Assembly: GCF_000013765.1 (NCBI RefSeq)
Contig: NC_007954.1
Coordinates: 496,001 to 560,000 of the forward strand
Direction: 5' to 3'
DNA length: 64,000 bases
From: Shewanella denitrificans OS217
GTDB taxonomy: Bacteria > Pseudomonadota > Gammaproteobacteria > Enterobacterales > Shewanellaceae
The number at the start of each line of letters is the position of its first letter. Position 1 is the first letter of the stretch. Position numbers and translations under genes: made by a program. Shown here in pieces: positions 17,867-32,245 of the stretch. The notes below the pieces were generated by a model that saw nothing but the letters and a program-made list of their open reading frames with translations, did no database searches and was not told where the DNA came from.

Positions 17867-18880
17867 ATGCATGAAGTTGAGTTAGACAAAACCCATAAGT
17901 TAAGAGCAAAAGTGTTGATAGGAACTTGTGGATTACTTGGAATGCTCGGGCTGTTACTTGGGGTGATCAACATTCTTTTTATAGGCTTAAGTCCAGTGTT
18001 AGCAGGCCTGCAGCTAGGATATGCCTTGGTGTCATTTTGGTTAATGCAACGGGCACTAAATGATAATCACAAACCTTGGGAGGCTCACTTATATGTTTAT
18101 GGATTAACGGCAATAGTGATGTTTGCTGTTTATGTAGCAAGGTTAGAAAGTTTTATGTTTTGTTGGGCGTTGATCTTACCCATTCTTTACTTGCTTATGC
18201 TTGGCAAACAAACAGCCACTCTACCTGCCAGCTTTCTGTTTATTTTTGTATTAATCGACATTAGCATTAAATCTGATGTCATGCCTTGGCCTATGATTTT
18301 GAACTTTTCTTGCAGCTATGCACTGATTTGGCTTATTGCTTATGTCTATGAAAATAATAGGGAACGCTCTGAAAATGAATTACAAACATTGGCACTGCTA
18401 GATCCCTTAACCCAGCATTACAATCGCTTAGCCTTAAGTAAGAGATTTCAATCACTTTCTCAAACTTCCACTCTGCCTATGTGCATATTATTGTTAGATC
18501 TCGATTATTTTAAAGTGATTAATGATACCTATGGTCATGAAGCGGGTGATATTGTCCTGAAGGCTTGTGCTAAACAAATAAGCAGTATTGCGGGCTACAG
18601 TGACACTTTTAGGGTGGGTGGTGAAGAGTTCTGTGTGTTAGTGCAAGCTGAACATGCAAACCAAGCTGTTGAGTTGGCGGAATCAATTCGAAAACTGATA
18701 AGTGACACTGAATTTTTATTTGAAAATCAAAACTTAGCTGTGACAGTAAGCGTTGGGGTCGCAACATTCGAGGCTAAGATGACACTGTCAAACTTGCTGG
18801 CCAAAGCCGATAAGCAGCTATATTTAGCCAAAGATTTAGGCAGAAACAAGGTGATGTTTGACGGCGGTTATTTAAAATAA
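17867..18880 (+). CDS. Membrane diguanylate cyclase
   Basis: Five or six hydrophobic helices fill residues about 15-160. A GGDEF domain follows (about 172-335), with LDYFKVINDTYGHEAGD and an intact active-site loop RVGGEEF (251-255). It should make c-di-GMP under control of whatever its membrane part senses. No I-site RxxD is obvious before the loop. It starts after GGAAGTGTT and appears to be a single-gene unit. Confidence 0.87.
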   Translation: MHEVELDKTHKLRAKVLIGTCGLLGMLGLLLGVINILFIGLSPVLAGLQLGYALVSFWLMQRALNDNHKPWEAHLYVYGLTAIVMFAVYVARLESFMFCWALILPILYLLMLGKQTATLPASFLFIFVLIDISIKSDVMPWPMILNFSCSYALIWLIAYVYENNRERSENELQTLALLDPLTQHYNRLALSKRFQSLSQTSTLPMCILLLDLDYFKVINDTYGHEAGDIVLKACAKQISSIAGYSDTFRVGGEEFCVLVQAEHANQAVELAESIRKLISDTEFLFENQNLAVTVSVGVATFEAKMTLSNLLAKADKQLYLAKDLGRNKVMFDGGYLK

Positions 18881-19048
18881 GCGCTTTTATAGGCAAGCGC
18901 CTTCCACTGGGTGCGCGTTGCTGCGAATAAGCGGCTTAGTGGGAGCTTGTTAACATGAAGGAAAATCCAGTGCGCGCCCCCATGCGAGCCCCTTACACTT
19001 AGAGGTTGTCTGCTGTTGCGTCGCTCCTGGTGTGTGCCCCATACAAAG

Positions 19049-19082
19049 CAAAAAGGGTTTTCCATCTCTGGAAAACCCTTTT
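19049..19082 (-). terminator. Intrinsic terminator after fis
   Basis: Arms AAAAGGGTTTTCC and GGAAAACCCTTTT, 13 bp each, enclose a 6-nt loop 27 bp after the fis stop, with a T-run on the minus strand. Confidence 0.85.
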
Positions 19083-19108
19083 CAATACAACAAGCTAATC
19101 CCTTCGGA

Positions 19109-20399
<1,291 letters not shown>

Positions 20400-20590
20400 C
20401 ACGATATATACCTTGCTCGTCAAAGGGGCGCTATAGTAGCCCTTTTTCGCGGCGATGAAAAGGTCAATAAATGACCTGAGCAAAACTTTTTTGCTTGACT
20501 TTTGTTTGCCAAGAAGTTCGTGTCGATTTTGACCGAGTATCAAGCCCAGTGGGCGTTGCAAAGGGTTAACATAGCTTCTACATTCAGATA

Positions 20591-20623
20591 AAAAAAATGC
20601 CGCCAAGACAAATCTTGGCGGCA
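20591..20623 (-). terminator. Intrinsic terminator after prmA
   Basis: Arms TGCCGCCAAGA and TCTTGGCGGCA, 11 bp each and perfect, with a 4-nt loop and a run of seven Ts on the minus strand, 52 bp after prmA. Confidence 0.9.
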
Positions 20624-20675
20624 CTCATTGATATTTGAGTCAATAATCCTATTTTTACAGCGTTATTGGGGCCTA

Positions 20676-21557
20676 CTACTTACGTATGCCTGTTAAGCGA
20701 CTCCAATCATCCTTATAGGCAGGTGGGTCCATCTGGAACCATTGGCTATAAAATTCGGCTAACTCTTCAGCTTGCTCCTGCAACAGGCCAGAAAGTGCAA
20801 GCTTGCCGCCTTGACGGACTTTTTCTGCGATGAGCGGCGCAAGTTCCCGCAGCGGGCCTGCGAGTATGTTAGCAACCAGCACATCGGCTATGAGTCCTTC
20901 AGGTTGATCTTCTGGTAAATACAGGGCCAGTTGGTCTTGGACATTATTACGCACAGCATTGGCTTGTGAGGCATCTATGGCTTGGTAGTCGATATCAACG
21001 CCAGTGACTTTCTTGGCGCCAAGTTTTAAGGCCGCGATGGCAAGAATGCCTGAGCCGCAGCCAAAATCTATCACCTCTTCATCGCTTAAATCTAAGCTGT
21101 CTAGCCATTCTAGGCACAAAGCGGTAGTGGGGTGGGTACCAGTACCGAAAGCGAGACCTGGATCTAAAATTACATTCACCGCATCAGGGTGGGGAATTTC
21201 ACGCCAGCTAGGGCAAATCCACAAGCGAGTACCGAATTGGATCGGATGAAAGCTGTCCATCCATTCACGGACCCAATCTTTGTCTTCGATTTGCTCGATT
21301 TTGTGGGGGAAGTTTTCCCCTAGCATGGGCGAGGTGGCTAATAGGGCTACGGTCGGCGCTAGATCTGTGCCAGCATCGAATAGCGCCACCACCACAGTGT
21401 CTTGCCAAAGCGGCGTTTCACCTAATTTAGGTTCGAAAATAGGGGTGTCCTTACCGTCTTCATAGGTAATAGACACAGCGCCTTGCTCCATAAGGATATC
21501 GCCAATGGCGTCAGCATGGTCACTGTTGGTGTTGATTCTAAGTTGGATCCAAGGCAT
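20676..21557 (-). CDS. prmA: Ribosomal protein L11 methyltransferase
   Basis: PrmA trimethylates ribosomal protein L11 using S-adenosylmethionine. The 293-residue length equals that of the E. coli protein. The start [16 protein letters not shown], the SAM-binding [19 protein letters not shown] and the NILAGPL motif are all present. The ATG at 21557 was chosen because an AGGAG box precedes it; the open frame continues upstream without family similarity. It is a single gene with its own terminator. Confidence 0.96.
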   Translation of the reverse strand: MPWIQLRINTNSDHADAIGDILMEQGAVSITYEDGKDTPIFEPKLGETPLWQDTVVVALFDAGTDLAPTVALLATSPMLGENFPHKIEQIEDKDWVREWMDSFHPIQFGTRLWICPSWREIPHPDAVNVILDPGLAFGTGTHPTTALCLEWLDSLDLSDEEVIDFGCGSGILAIAALKLGAKKVTGVDIDYQAIDASQANAVRNNVQDQLALYLPEDQPEGLIADVLVANILAGPLRELAPLIAEKVRQGGKLALSGLLQEQAEELAEFYSQWFQMDPPAYKDDWSRLTGIRK

Positions 21558-21635
21558 GGGATGCTCCTGTTTTGTCGATATCGACTGCAGACACTGAGGG
21601 CCTGGCTGTCTTTTTCTGAATATTTTGAGACTGTA

Positions 21636-21666
21636 AACAAACATGCCGCTCGGTGAGCGGCATGTT
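21636..21666 (-). terminator. Intrinsic terminator after rho
   Basis: Arms AACATGCCGCTC and GAGCGGCATGTT, 12 bp each, with a 3-nt loop and a TTTGTTT tail on the minus strand, 18 bp after the rho stop. Confidence 0.85.
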
Positions 21667-21683
21667 AACACGTCATCTTATGC

Positions 21684-22949
21684 TTAAGACTTGGCGCGTT
21701 TCATCGCGGTAAAGAATTCATCGTTAGTCTTGGTCATGGCCAATTTGTCGATAAGGAATTCCATTGCGGCAACTTCATCCATAGGGTGAAGAATTTTACG
21801 CAAAATCCACATCTTCTGTAGTTCTTCAGTCGTAGTCAGCTTCTCTTCACGACGAGTACCAGAGCGATTGAAGTCAATCGCTGGGAAGACGCGCTTTTCA
21901 GCGGCTTTACGAGAAAGGTGTAACTCTTGGTTACCTGTACCTTTAAATTCTTCGTAAATCACTTCATCCATCTTAGAACCGGTATCTACCAGAGCGGTGG
22001 CGATAATGGTTAAGCTGCCGCCGTGCTCGATATTACGAGCTGCACCAAAGAATCGCTTTGGTCTGTGCAGGGCGTTGGCATCCACACCACCGGTTAACAC
22101 TTTACCCGATGAAGGGATCACTGTGTTGTAGGCACGGGCCAGACGGGTAATAGAGTCAAGTAAGATAACCACGTCTTTCTTGTGCTCAACCAAGCGCTTG
22201 GCTTTTTCAATGACCATTTCAGCCACTTGTACGTGACGGCTAGCAGGCTCATCGAAGGTTGATGCAATCACTTCGCCTTTCACTAGGCGCTGCATCTCGG
22301 TCACTTCTTCAGGACGTTCATCGATGAGCAATACAATTAACACCACATCAGGGTTGTTGTAGGTAATGCTTTGGGCGATGTTTTGCAGTAATAGGGTTTT
22401 ACCTGCCTTTGGCGGCGCAACGATAAGACCACGTTGGCCTTTACCAATTGGCGAGCATAAATCTAGGATGCGGGCGGTAATGTCTTCTGTTGAACCGTTA
22501 CCACGTTCCATACGCAGACGTTCTTCTGCATGTAACGGGGTTAAGTTTTCAAACAGGATTTTATTCTTTGAGCTTTCTGGTTTGTCGAAATTGACTTCGC
22601 TAACTTTAAGCAGCGCGAAATATCTCTCGCCTTCTTTAGGCGGACGGATCTTACCGAATATGCTATCGCCGGTACGCATGTTGAAACGACGAATTTGGCT
22701 TGGTGAGACATAAATGTCATCAGGACCTGCCAAGTATGAGCCATCGGAACTGCGTAAAAAACCAAAGCCGTCTTGCAGGATTTCAAGTACACCGCCACCA
22801 AAAATATCTTCACCGCTTTTGGCGTGGGCTTTAAGAATTGAGAAAATAATGTCCTGTTTACGAGTACGGGCCATATTTTCCAATTTCATTGTTTCGGCTA
22901 AGGAAACTAAGTCAGAAATAGGGGTGTCTTTTAATTCAGTTAAATTCAT
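21684..22949 (-). CDS. rho: Transcription termination factor Rho
   Basis: Rho is the hexameric RNA helicase that ends transcription at factor-dependent sites. The 421-residue protein has the N-terminal helical part ([19 protein letters not shown]), the cold-shock-like RNA-binding domain ([20 protein letters not shown]), Walker A APPKAGKT, Walker [17 protein letters not shown] and the Q/R-loop segments. The start at 22949 is the family start; the longer open frame is upstream noise. A leader of about 150 nt separates it from the trxA terminator and may carry autoregulation, as known for rho in other bacteria. Confidence 0.97.
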   Translation of the reverse strand: MNLTELKDTPISDLVSLAETMKLENMARTRKQDIIFSILKAHAKSGEDIFGGGVLEILQDGFGFLRSSDGSYLAGPDDIYVSPSQIRRFNMRTGDSIFGKIRPPKEGERYFALLKVSEVNFDKPESSKNKILFENLTPLHAEERLRMERGNGSTEDITARILDLCSPIGKGQRGLIVAPPKAGKTLLLQNIAQSITYNNPDVVLIVLLIDERPEEVTEMQRLVKGEVIASTFDEPASRHVQVAEMVIEKAKRLVEHKKDVVILLDSITRLARAYNTVIPSSGKVLTGGVDANALHRPKRFFGAARNIEHGGSLTIIATALVDTGSKMDEVIYEEFKGTGNQELHLSRKAAEKRVFPAIDFNRSGTRREEKLTTTEELQKMWILRKILHPMDEVAAMEFLIDKLAMTKTNDEFFTAMKRAKS

Positions 22950-23104
22950 TTTGGGGGTCTTGTGGTTCGCGACAAAGCTTACCGCGATCAATCAGTAAAG
23001 TTGGTGGTAAGTAAATAATGATTGATAAGCGAGAAGAGGATTAATTGAAAAAGCTGATGAATAAATTAGCACTTAACTTCAGGGACGTCCAGATTTTTAG
23101 TAAG

Positions 23105-23135
23105 AAAAAGGCACAAATTGTTCACAATTTGTGCC
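23105..23135 (-). terminator. Intrinsic terminator after trxA
   Basis: Arms GGCACAAATTG and CAATTTGTGCC enclose a 4-nt loop, with TTTTTCTT following on the minus strand, 28 bp after trxA. Confidence 0.85.
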
Positions 23136-23162
23136 GCTGGTCGCTAAAATCGATAATAAAGC

Positions 23163-23489
23163 TTAGATTTGTGCATCCATAAATTCTTTTAATTGAGTTT
23201 TTGATAGTGCGCCAACCTTAGTTGCCACTAACTCACCGCCTTTGAACATCAACAAAGTTGGGATGCCACGAACACCGTATTTAGCTGGAGAAACGTTGTT
23301 TTGGTCAACATTTAATTTAGCTACCGTTACTCGGCCTGCATACTCTTGGGCAACGTCATCTAAGATTGGCGCGATCATTTTACAAGGGCCACACCACTCA
23401 GCCCAAAAATCTACCAATACTGGTAATTCTGATTTTAGGACGTCATTTTCAAAGCTGTCATCGCTTAGGTATACAATTTTATCACTCAT
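23163..23489 (-). CDS. trxA: Thioredoxin 1
   Basis: This general cytoplasmic disulfide reductase has 108 residues with the active site [12 protein letters not shown] and the cis-proline loop RGIPTLLMF. Length and layout match TrxA exactly. It is transcribed away from rhlB across a 152-bp gap, a standard gammaproteobacterial arrangement, and is followed by its own terminator and rho. Confidence 0.97.
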   Translation of the reverse strand: MSDKIVYLSDDSFENDVLKSELPVLVDFWAEWCGPCKMIAPILDDVAQEYAGRVTVAKLNVDQNNVSPAKYGVRGIPTLLMFKGGELVATKVGALSKTQLKEFMDAQI

Positions 23490-23641
23490 GTTATTCTCCA
23501 GTTTGGTTCCATTGCTAGTTTATTAATGGCTTACCATGTATATTGGGTTGGTTAAATAGCTTTTCAAGCCTTAGTTTACTAAATGCAGCTATTTCAAACC
23601 ATCGAGTCCTTTATTGCAACCCCAACAGGTATGCTTCCGCT

Positions 23642-24940
23642 ATGAGCGAAACACATTTATCTACACAAAGATTTGCCGATCTTCCTCTACATGCTGAGGT
23701 AATTCAGGCACTAAACGAAAATGGCTTTGAGTTTTGTACGCCAATTCAGGCGTTATCCTTACCTGTTTTATTAAAAGCAAAAGATATAGCAGGGCAAGCT
23801 CAAACAGGTACAGGTAAAACTATGGCCTTCCTAGTGGCCACTTTTAACCACCTATTAACCACGCCTGCACCTCAGGCCCGTGAATTGAATCAACCTAGGG
23901 CCATTATTATGGCGCCTACTCGCGAATTGGCTATCCAAATCGCCAAAGATGCCAACTTGCTTGCTAAGCACACTGGCCTTAAAGTCGGCATAGTCTATGG
24001 CGGCGAAAGTTACGAAGTACAACGTGAAGTATTGGATAAAGGCGTGGATATCTTAATTGGTACCACAGGACGGATCATTGACTATGTACGTCAAGGCGTT
24101 ATCAGCCTGAACTCCATTCAAGCCGTGGTACTGGATGAAGCCGATCGTATGTTCGATCTCGGTTTTATCAAAGACATCCGCTTCTTGTTCCGTCGTATGC
24201 CAGACGCCTCTTCTCGTCTCAACATGTTGTTCTCCGCCACCTTGTCGATGAAAGTGCAAGAACTGGCTTATGATCACATGAATGATCCTGAAAAGGTGGA
24301 AGTCACCCCAGAAGAGAAAACCTCTAAGAACATCAAAGAAGAGATTTTCTATCCTTCAACCGAAGATAAGATGCGTCTGTTGTTGACCTTGATGGAAGAA
24401 GATTGGCCAGAAAAAGCCATCGTCTTCTCCAACACTAAACACAGTTGTGAAAACCTTTGGTCTTGGCTTGAAGGGGACGGTCACAGGGTGGGTTTACTTA
24501 CCGGTGATGTGCCACAGAAAAAGCGAATTCGCATTCTTGAGCAGTTTACCAGTGGTGATCTAGACGTGTTGGTCGCTACCGACGTGGCGGCCCGTGGGTT
24601 ACACATTTCTGATGTATCTCACGTGTACAACTATGACTTACCGGATGATTGTGAAGATTACGTTCACCGCATTGGTCGTACGGGGCGCGCGGGCAACAAA
24701 GGTGTCTCTGTGAGTTTTGCCTGTGAAACCTACGCCCTTAATTTGCCGGCGATTGAACAATACATAGGTCATTCAGTGCCTGTCAGTCGTTATGACAGAG
24801 AAGCCTTATTGGATGACATTCCAACGCCAGTCAAAATTCATCGTAAACACCCAACGAGTCGTACACGAGATGGCGCTAAAGGTGCCCATAGAAGTGGTGG
24901 TGCACGTCCACCGCGTCACAGGACCCGAAGACCATCTTAG
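23642..24940 (+). CDS. rhlB: ATP-dependent RNA helicase RhlB
   Basis: RhlB is a DEAD-box helicase that unwinds structured mRNA, usually with the RNase E degradosome. The 432-residue protein has the Q-motif ([11 protein letters not shown]), Walker [26 protein letters not shown] and [10 protein letters not shown], and a short basic tail ([11 protein letters not shown]). The ATG at 23642 ([16 protein letters not shown]) is the family start. Its stop directly touches the gppA start, so the two are co-translated. Confidence 0.96.
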   Translation: MSETHLSTQRFADLPLHAEVIQALNENGFEFCTPIQALSLPVLLKAKDIAGQAQTGTGKTMAFLVATFNHLLTTPAPQARELNQPRAIIMAPTRELAIQIAKDANLLAKHTGLKVGIVYGGESYEVQREVLDKGVDILIGTTGRIIDYVRQGVISLNSIQAVVLDEADRMFDLGFIKDIRFLFRRMPDASSRLNMLFSATLSMKVQELAYDHMNDPEKVEVTPEEKTSKNIKEEIFYPSTEDKMRLLLTLMEEDWPEKAIVFSNTKHSCENLWSWLEGDGHRVGLLTGDVPQKKRIRILEQFTSGDLDVLVATDVAARGLHISDVSHVYNYDLPDDCEDYVHRIGRTGRAGNKGVSVSFACETYALNLPAIEQYIGHSVPVSRYDREALLDDIPTPVKIHRKHPTSRTRDGAKGAHRSGGARPPRHRTRRPS

Positions 24941-25873
24941 ATGCAGACACCTGCTTACGCAGCCATTACCTTAGGCTCAAATAGTTTTAACATGTTGGTG
25001 GCCAGAACCATAGGTCACCAGCCGGTTATTATTGCTAAGTATAAGCGCAAGGTGCGCTTGGCCGAAGGGATCACCAAGGATGGCATATTAAATGAAGCTG
25101 TGATGGCAAGGGGGCTCGACTGCCTTGCCATGTTTGCCACTATGCTTAAAAAACATCATATCGATGCCGACCATCTGGCAGTACTCGCCACCGCAACCCT
25201 TAGAATGATAGCTAATGCCGATGATTTTCATCGACGGGCTTTGCCTATTCTCGGCCACCCAATTGAAGTGATTTCTGGAATGCGAGAGGCTGAGCTTATC
25301 TATCAAGGCATGATGGCAACGACCACAGGCCAAGGGCGGCGATTAGTGATAGACATTGGCGGTGCCAGCACTGAGTTTATCGTCGGTGATGGCCACAGCG
25401 TGTTATTTAAAACTAGCGTACCTATTGGCAGTGTGGTGTTTAATAAGCAATTTTTTAGCGCCGCGCCATTTCAGCAATTGGATTTTGATGATGTATATCA
25501 TCATATTTATACTGTTATCGAACCCCATCTAGAGATGCTAAGAAATTTAGGCTGGCACACTGTTGTGGGTGCGTCAGGTGCGGTGCAATCTGTGGTGTCA
25601 GTACTTGCCCATAGGGAAGTGTCAGAAGTGATTACCTTAGAGGTATTGACTGGCCTTAGGGATGAAATTTTGGCACAGTCCGATGCTAAGCTCGCTCAAA
25701 TTGATGGCCTCAGGGCCGATAGGCGACCGACATTCGTCTCAGGGGTTGCTATTTTGCTCGCTTTGTTCGAGCATTTATCTATCGATGCCTTGCATCTGTC
25801 GGGTGGGGCACTCAGGGAAGGGGTGATTCATATGTTGGCACAGCGACTCAGCTTAGCAGTAAATGACGCCTAG
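24941..25873 (+). CDS. gppA: Ppx/GppA-family phosphatase
   Basis: The 310-residue protein is an ASKHA-fold phosphatase acting on polyphosphate or pppGpp. It shows ITLGSNSFNMLVAR, RLAEGI, ATATLRMIANADDF and the phosphate loop DIGGASTEFIVGDG. It contains only the N-terminal two-lobe core; E. coli GppA and Ppx are about 500 residues with an extra C-terminal domain. Short versions next to rhlB are common. Which phosphate substrate it prefers cannot be read from the sequence. Its ATG follows the rhlB stop with no gap. Confidence 0.88.
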   Translation: MQTPAYAAITLGSNSFNMLVARTIGHQPVIIAKYKRKVRLAEGITKDGILNEAVMARGLDCLAMFATMLKKHHIDADHLAVLATATLRMIANADDFHRRALPILGHPIEVISGMREAELIYQGMMATTTGQGRRLVIDIGGASTEFIVGDGHSVLFKTSVPIGSVVFNKQFFSAAPFQQLDFDDVYHHIYTVIEPHLEMLRNLGWHTVVGASGAVQSVVSVLAHREVSEVITLEVLTGLRDEILAQSDAKLAQIDGLRADRRPTFVSGVAILLALFEHLSIDALHLSGGALREGVIHMLAQRLSLAVNDA

Positions 25874-25940
25874 CTGACAGGGTTTAGCAAGTACTGGCTG
25901 TGAAAGTCGCATTTCAAAAATGTAGTATCCCAGACATAAC

Positions 25941-25967
25941 AATGGCAGCCTAAGCTGCCATTTTTAT
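25941..25967 (+). terminator. Intrinsic terminator after gppA
   Basis: AATGGCAGC, a 4-nt loop, GCTGCCATT, then TTTT. It sits between the converging gppA and thioredoxin-like genes. Confidence 0.8.
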
Positions 25968-25976
25968 TGGGTTAAT

Positions 25977-26383
25977 TTAGAACAAAATATCTAATAGTGC
26001 TTGTTCTAGACTGGTGTTTGGACGTTCAACGATACGGCCAACCTCTTGATTATTTTGCATTATGATTATGGTTGGGATACGGCTAAACTCAAACTTAGCC
26101 CCTAAGCCTTGTTTATCGCGCTTGTCACGGTCTAGGCCGATATAGCGTGTTGAAATGTGCGGGCTGTTCAGACTGGCTAAGATTTTAATAAGCCGCGGCA
26201 CTTCCCGATAGCAATCTGGACACCATGTGCCAACTAAGGTTACAATTTCAGTGTCTTGGGTTAATTCACTTAAGTCGGCAATTTTATCTTCATCGAGCTG
26301 GTAGGCTTGATGGCTGTCGGCAAAGGTGGCTAGGCTCAGCAGCATCTCAGGAGTTAATTCACCGGTTAGCATATCTTGGGTCA

Positions 26384-26384
<1 letters not shown>
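25977..26384 (-). CDS. Thioredoxin-family protein with CPDC motif
   Basis: The 135-residue cytoplasmic protein has a short helical N-terminus and a thioredoxin fold with GTWCPDCYREVPR and the cis-proline region FSRIPTIIIMQN. CPDC differs from CGPC of TrxA, so redox potential and partners probably differ. The start overlaps the hemB stop (TAATG), so it is translated with hemB at the end of the long ubi/tat run. The substrate is unknown. Confidence 0.78.
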
Positions 26385-29333
<2,949 letters not shown>

Positions 29334-29337
<4 letters not shown>

Positions 29338-30134
29338 ACAGCAGGCTCCAAACCAAACACAGTGCAGCTATTTAAGTAGCAAGTTTTTGCCAGTTCAGCG
29401 CTGTCTTGGCCTCTAAGCGTTGCGATGTAATCTAAAATGTAGGGTAAATACTGGGGTAAATTCTTACTGGATTTAGGCTTAGGTCGCAGGCTTCTTGGCA
29501 GTAGATAAGGACTGTCAGTCTCTATCAGCAAGCGGTCATCGGGAATGCTCGGCACTAATTTAGCCAATTCAAGCCCACGTCTTTCATCACACACCCAACC
29601 CGTAATACCTATGTGTAAATCAAGCGCTAGGCATTTTGCTAAGTCATCTTCATTACCAGTAAAGCAGTGTAATACCGCATAGGGAAGGGCGGCACGATAA
29701 GGCGTCAAAATGCGAATGAAGTCGTCAAATGCCTCACGGCAATGCATTAGCACTGGCATGTTTAACTCGGCAGCTAAGACTAGTTGAGCTTCGAAAGCGG
29801 CTCTTTGCATGTCTCGTGGTGAGAAATCACGATTATAATCTAGGCCACATTCACCTATGGCGACTACAGAGTTAAGTTCTGCTAATTTCTTAAGTGTTAA
29901 GGGACTGTGTTCATCCCAACCACTTGCTTGATGAGGGTGAACACCTGCGGTGGTGTAAAGTTTGTTAGGATATTGCTGCGCCAGTTCATAGGCCGCTAAA
30001 CTTTCGCTTAAATCACTGCCAATAACAATCAGCGGAGAGACGTTAAGCTTCTCCGCATCGTTAATTATGTTTTCGGCATGTTCAATTAAGCTTGGGCTCA
30101 ATAAATTTACCGCAATATCGACATAGCGTGACAT
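29334..30134 (-). CDS. tatD: TatD-family metal-dependent deoxyribonuclease
   Basis: The 266-residue amidohydrolase-fold nuclease opens YVDIAVNLLSPSL, the pattern of true TatD rather than YcfH-type paralogues. Metal ligands are seen in GECGLDYNRDFSPR, MHCREAF, HCFTG and IETDSPYL. TatD acts in DNA repair or turnover and is not needed for Tat export despite its name. It lies one gene downstream of tatC. The 4-nt overlap with the following diguanylate cyclase implies coupled translation. Confidence 0.93.
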
Positions 30135-30644
30135 TTATTTTAGGCGCTTGACTCTTATGGTGGAGTTACGGTCATCGGAGCCGAGTAAAAATGAACCCAA
30201 TGCACCACGTTCTATAAAGATTTTCTGGCCCGTTTTAAGCTTAAATCTCTGTGAACCGCTTTGCTTCCAAACTTGGTCATTATTCAAGGTGATGGTGAGA
30301 GAACCATAGGCATCTTTATCAAACTCGGCGACGGTAAAATAAAGCTTTTCAATTTCTTCAATTTCAGTTTTTTTAATTAGACCAAAATCTTCTTTCTTAA
30401 CCGCGGTTTTTTTAAGGCCAAAGGTTTCATTTTTGTTTGTTGCGGCCACTGCTGGGGCTACAGCCATGCTAGCCGAAGCGCTCACACTGGAACTTGCAGA
30501 AGTCGAACTGGCTAAGTCATCATAACAAATGAGTCTGGCTAGCTTATCGCTTACTGCAGCGCAGTTCGCTAATTGTGTTTCTATGCTGGCAAATGCCGGA
30601 GCCGATAATAGTACTAGAGTGGCTGCAGTCCAAATTAAGCGCAT
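30135..30644 (-). CDS. Periplasmic protein of unknown function, tat-linked
   Basis: The 169-residue protein has a signal peptide (MRLIWTAATLVLLSAPAFA), then a two-cysteine segment (ANCAAVSDKLARLICYDDLA), an Ala/Ser-rich stretch and a C-terminal beta domain (GSLTITLNNDQVWKQSGSQRF, then IERGALGSFLLGSDD). The C-x(n)-R-x-x-CYD-x-L pattern is common in small envelope proteins. The tatD start follows its stop directly. No specific function can be assigned. Confidence 0.72.
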   Translation of the reverse strand: MRLIWTAATLVLLSAPAFASIETQLANCAAVSDKLARLICYDDLASSTSASSSVSASASMAVAPAVAATNKNETFGLKKTAVKKEDFGLIKKTEIEEIEKLYFTVAEFDKDAYGSLTITLNNDQVWKQSGSQRFKLKTGQKIFIERGALGSFLLGSDDRNSTIRVKRLK

Positions 30645-30708
30645 GATGGTTCCTTTCTTGTAATTAATTTTTGCCTAGTGGCTATGCGAGCGCTCTTTAT
30701 TTGGCGCA

Positions 30709-31494
30709 TTATTTAGTTACGTCTTTATCGCTGCTGTCTTCATCCTTGGGGATATCTGTAGTATCCCGCTGATTATCATCGGCATTGTTGCGATAAAATT
30801 TAGCGGCAAACAAGCCCGCTTCGAACAATAGCAGCATTGGCACCGCAAGCATAGTCTGGGAGATGATATCTGGCGGCGTTAATAGCATGCCGATAACGAA
30901 GGCGCCAACCACTATGTAAGGGCGTTTTGTCTGCAAATCTTCGGGAGTGGTGACGCCGGCCCAGCAGAGTAATACCACGGCGACTGGGATTTCAAATGCG
31001 AGGCCGAATGCAAAAAACAGTTTTAATATAAAGTCTAAATAGCTACTGATATCGGTAGCCACTTGCACCCCTTCTGGGGCTGCGCTGGCAAAAAAACCAA
31101 ACACTACAGGGAAAACAATGTAATACGCAAAGGCAATGCCAGCATAAAATAACAAGGTGCTGCTCAAGAGTAGCGGCATGACCAAGCGTTTTTCATGTTT
31201 ATAAAGTCCTGGTGCCACGAAAGACCAGATTTGGTACAGCACGTAGGGAATTGCTAAGAAAAAGGATAAAATCAGCGTTAATTTAAACGGCGCGAAGAAG
31301 GGCGCGGCGACATCTGTGGCTATCATGCTGCCATTTTCAGGTAATGACTCCATTAAGGGGATGGCCACATAATGGTAAATATCATTAGCCCAATACACGC
31401 TGGCAATGAACACCAGTAATACGCTGGCGATGGCTTTGAGTAGTTTGGTGCGCAGCTCAAGTAAATGGCTGATGAGTGGCAACTGTTGCGACAT
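30709..31494 (-). CDS. tatC: Sec-independent translocase subunit TatC
   Basis: TatC recognises twin-arginine signal peptides in the inner membrane. The 261-residue protein has six membrane helices, the N-terminal [12 protein letters not shown], the [32 protein letters not shown] block and a charged C-terminal tail that is longer than in E. coli. It lies 3 bp after tatB in a tatABC operon. Confidence 0.97.
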   Translation of the reverse strand: MSQQLPLISHLLELRTKLLKAIASVLLVFIASVYWANDIYHYVAIPLMESLPENGSMIATDVAAPFFAPFKLTLILSFFLAIPYVLYQIWSFVAPGLYKHEKRLVMPLLLSSTLLFYAGIAFAYYIVFPVVFGFFASAAPEGVQVATDISSYLDFILKLFFAFGLAFEIPVAVVLLCWAGVTTPEDLQTKRPYIVVGAFVIGMLLTPPDIISQTMLAVPMLLLFEAGLFAAKFYRNNADDNQRDTTDIPKDEDSSDKDVTK

Positions 31495-31497
31495 GGC

Positions 31498-31896
31498 TTA
31501 TCCGTTGTTTTTCGAGTGAGTATCGCCAGATTGAGTGGGAGTCTCGGCTATGTTTGCCTGAGGCGGTGCTATCTTAGGTTCTTGCTCATTCGATTCATCT
31601 AGCTGATAGGGGCGATTCACCGACTGGGCAGCCTGTTTAAGCTGATCGATAGACTCCTGCAGCTCAGGGGATAAATTCGCTAAGCCTTTGCTTTCGGCTT
31701 TCTTTAAATCCGCATGCAACTGTTCAATTTTAAGCTCTTGCTCAAGCTCATCTTTGACTGAGTTAGCCATGCGTTTTAAGGCGCGGATCCAACCCGTCAC
31801 ACTACGTACTGCAACCGGTAGCCTTTCGGGGCCGAGAACCACAAGCCCCAAAATACCGATCAGCAGCAACTCCATAAAGCCGATACCGTCAAACAT
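31498..31896 (-). CDS. tatB: Sec-independent translocase subunit TatB
   Basis: The protein has one N-terminal membrane helix ([20 protein letters not shown]), the [11 protein letters not shown] hinge and an amphipathic helix, then a charged coil and a Pro/Thr-rich tail; 132 residues. With TatC it forms the substrate receptor of the Tat system. The ATG at 31896 matches the family start; an in-frame TTG directly after the tatA stop (31902) would add two residues. Confidence 0.95.
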   Translation of the reverse strand: MFDGIGFMELLLIGILGLVVLGPERLPVAVRSVTGWIRALKRMANSVKDELEQELKIEQLHADLKKAESKGLANLSPELQESIDQLKQAAQSVNRPYQLDESNEQEPKIAPPQANIAETPTQSGDTHSKNNG

Positions 31897-31902
31897 AGTC
31901 AA

Positions 31903-32142
31903 TTACGCCTGTTCTTTGTCCTTTGACTCAGGCTTTTTTTCGGCCTGCTGTGAGGTTTGTGCAGTTTGACTGTCTTCTAAGGCTTTTTTCTCTTCCTCAG
32001 ATGTCTCTGATGTCATGGCATTCTTAAAGCCTTTCACCGCACCACCTAAATCGCCACCTAATGAGCGTAATTTTTTAGTGCCAAACAGTAAAATTACTAT
32101 CAGCGCTATGATAAGAAGTTGCCAAATACTGATGCCGCCCAT
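31903..32142 (-). CDS. tatA: Sec-independent translocase subunit TatA
   Basis: The 79-residue protein has the TatA layout: a short membrane helix ([14 protein letters not shown]), [14 protein letters not shown] and an amphipathic helix, then an acidic/Lys-rich tail. It forms the Tat pore. It is the first tat gene, about 100 bp after ubiB. Confidence 0.96.
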   Translation of the reverse strand: MGGISIWQLLIIALIVILLFGTKKLRSLGGDLGGAVKGFKNAMTSETSEEEKKALEDSQTAQTSQQAEKKPESKDKEQA

Positions 32143-32245
32143 GAATATATCCTCTTAATAAATCAACAATAATACGTTTAAATGTAATCTTAAGTGTATC
32201 TTTGAATTCTTTAACTATTATGAACCTCTGATAAATTAGTGCTAG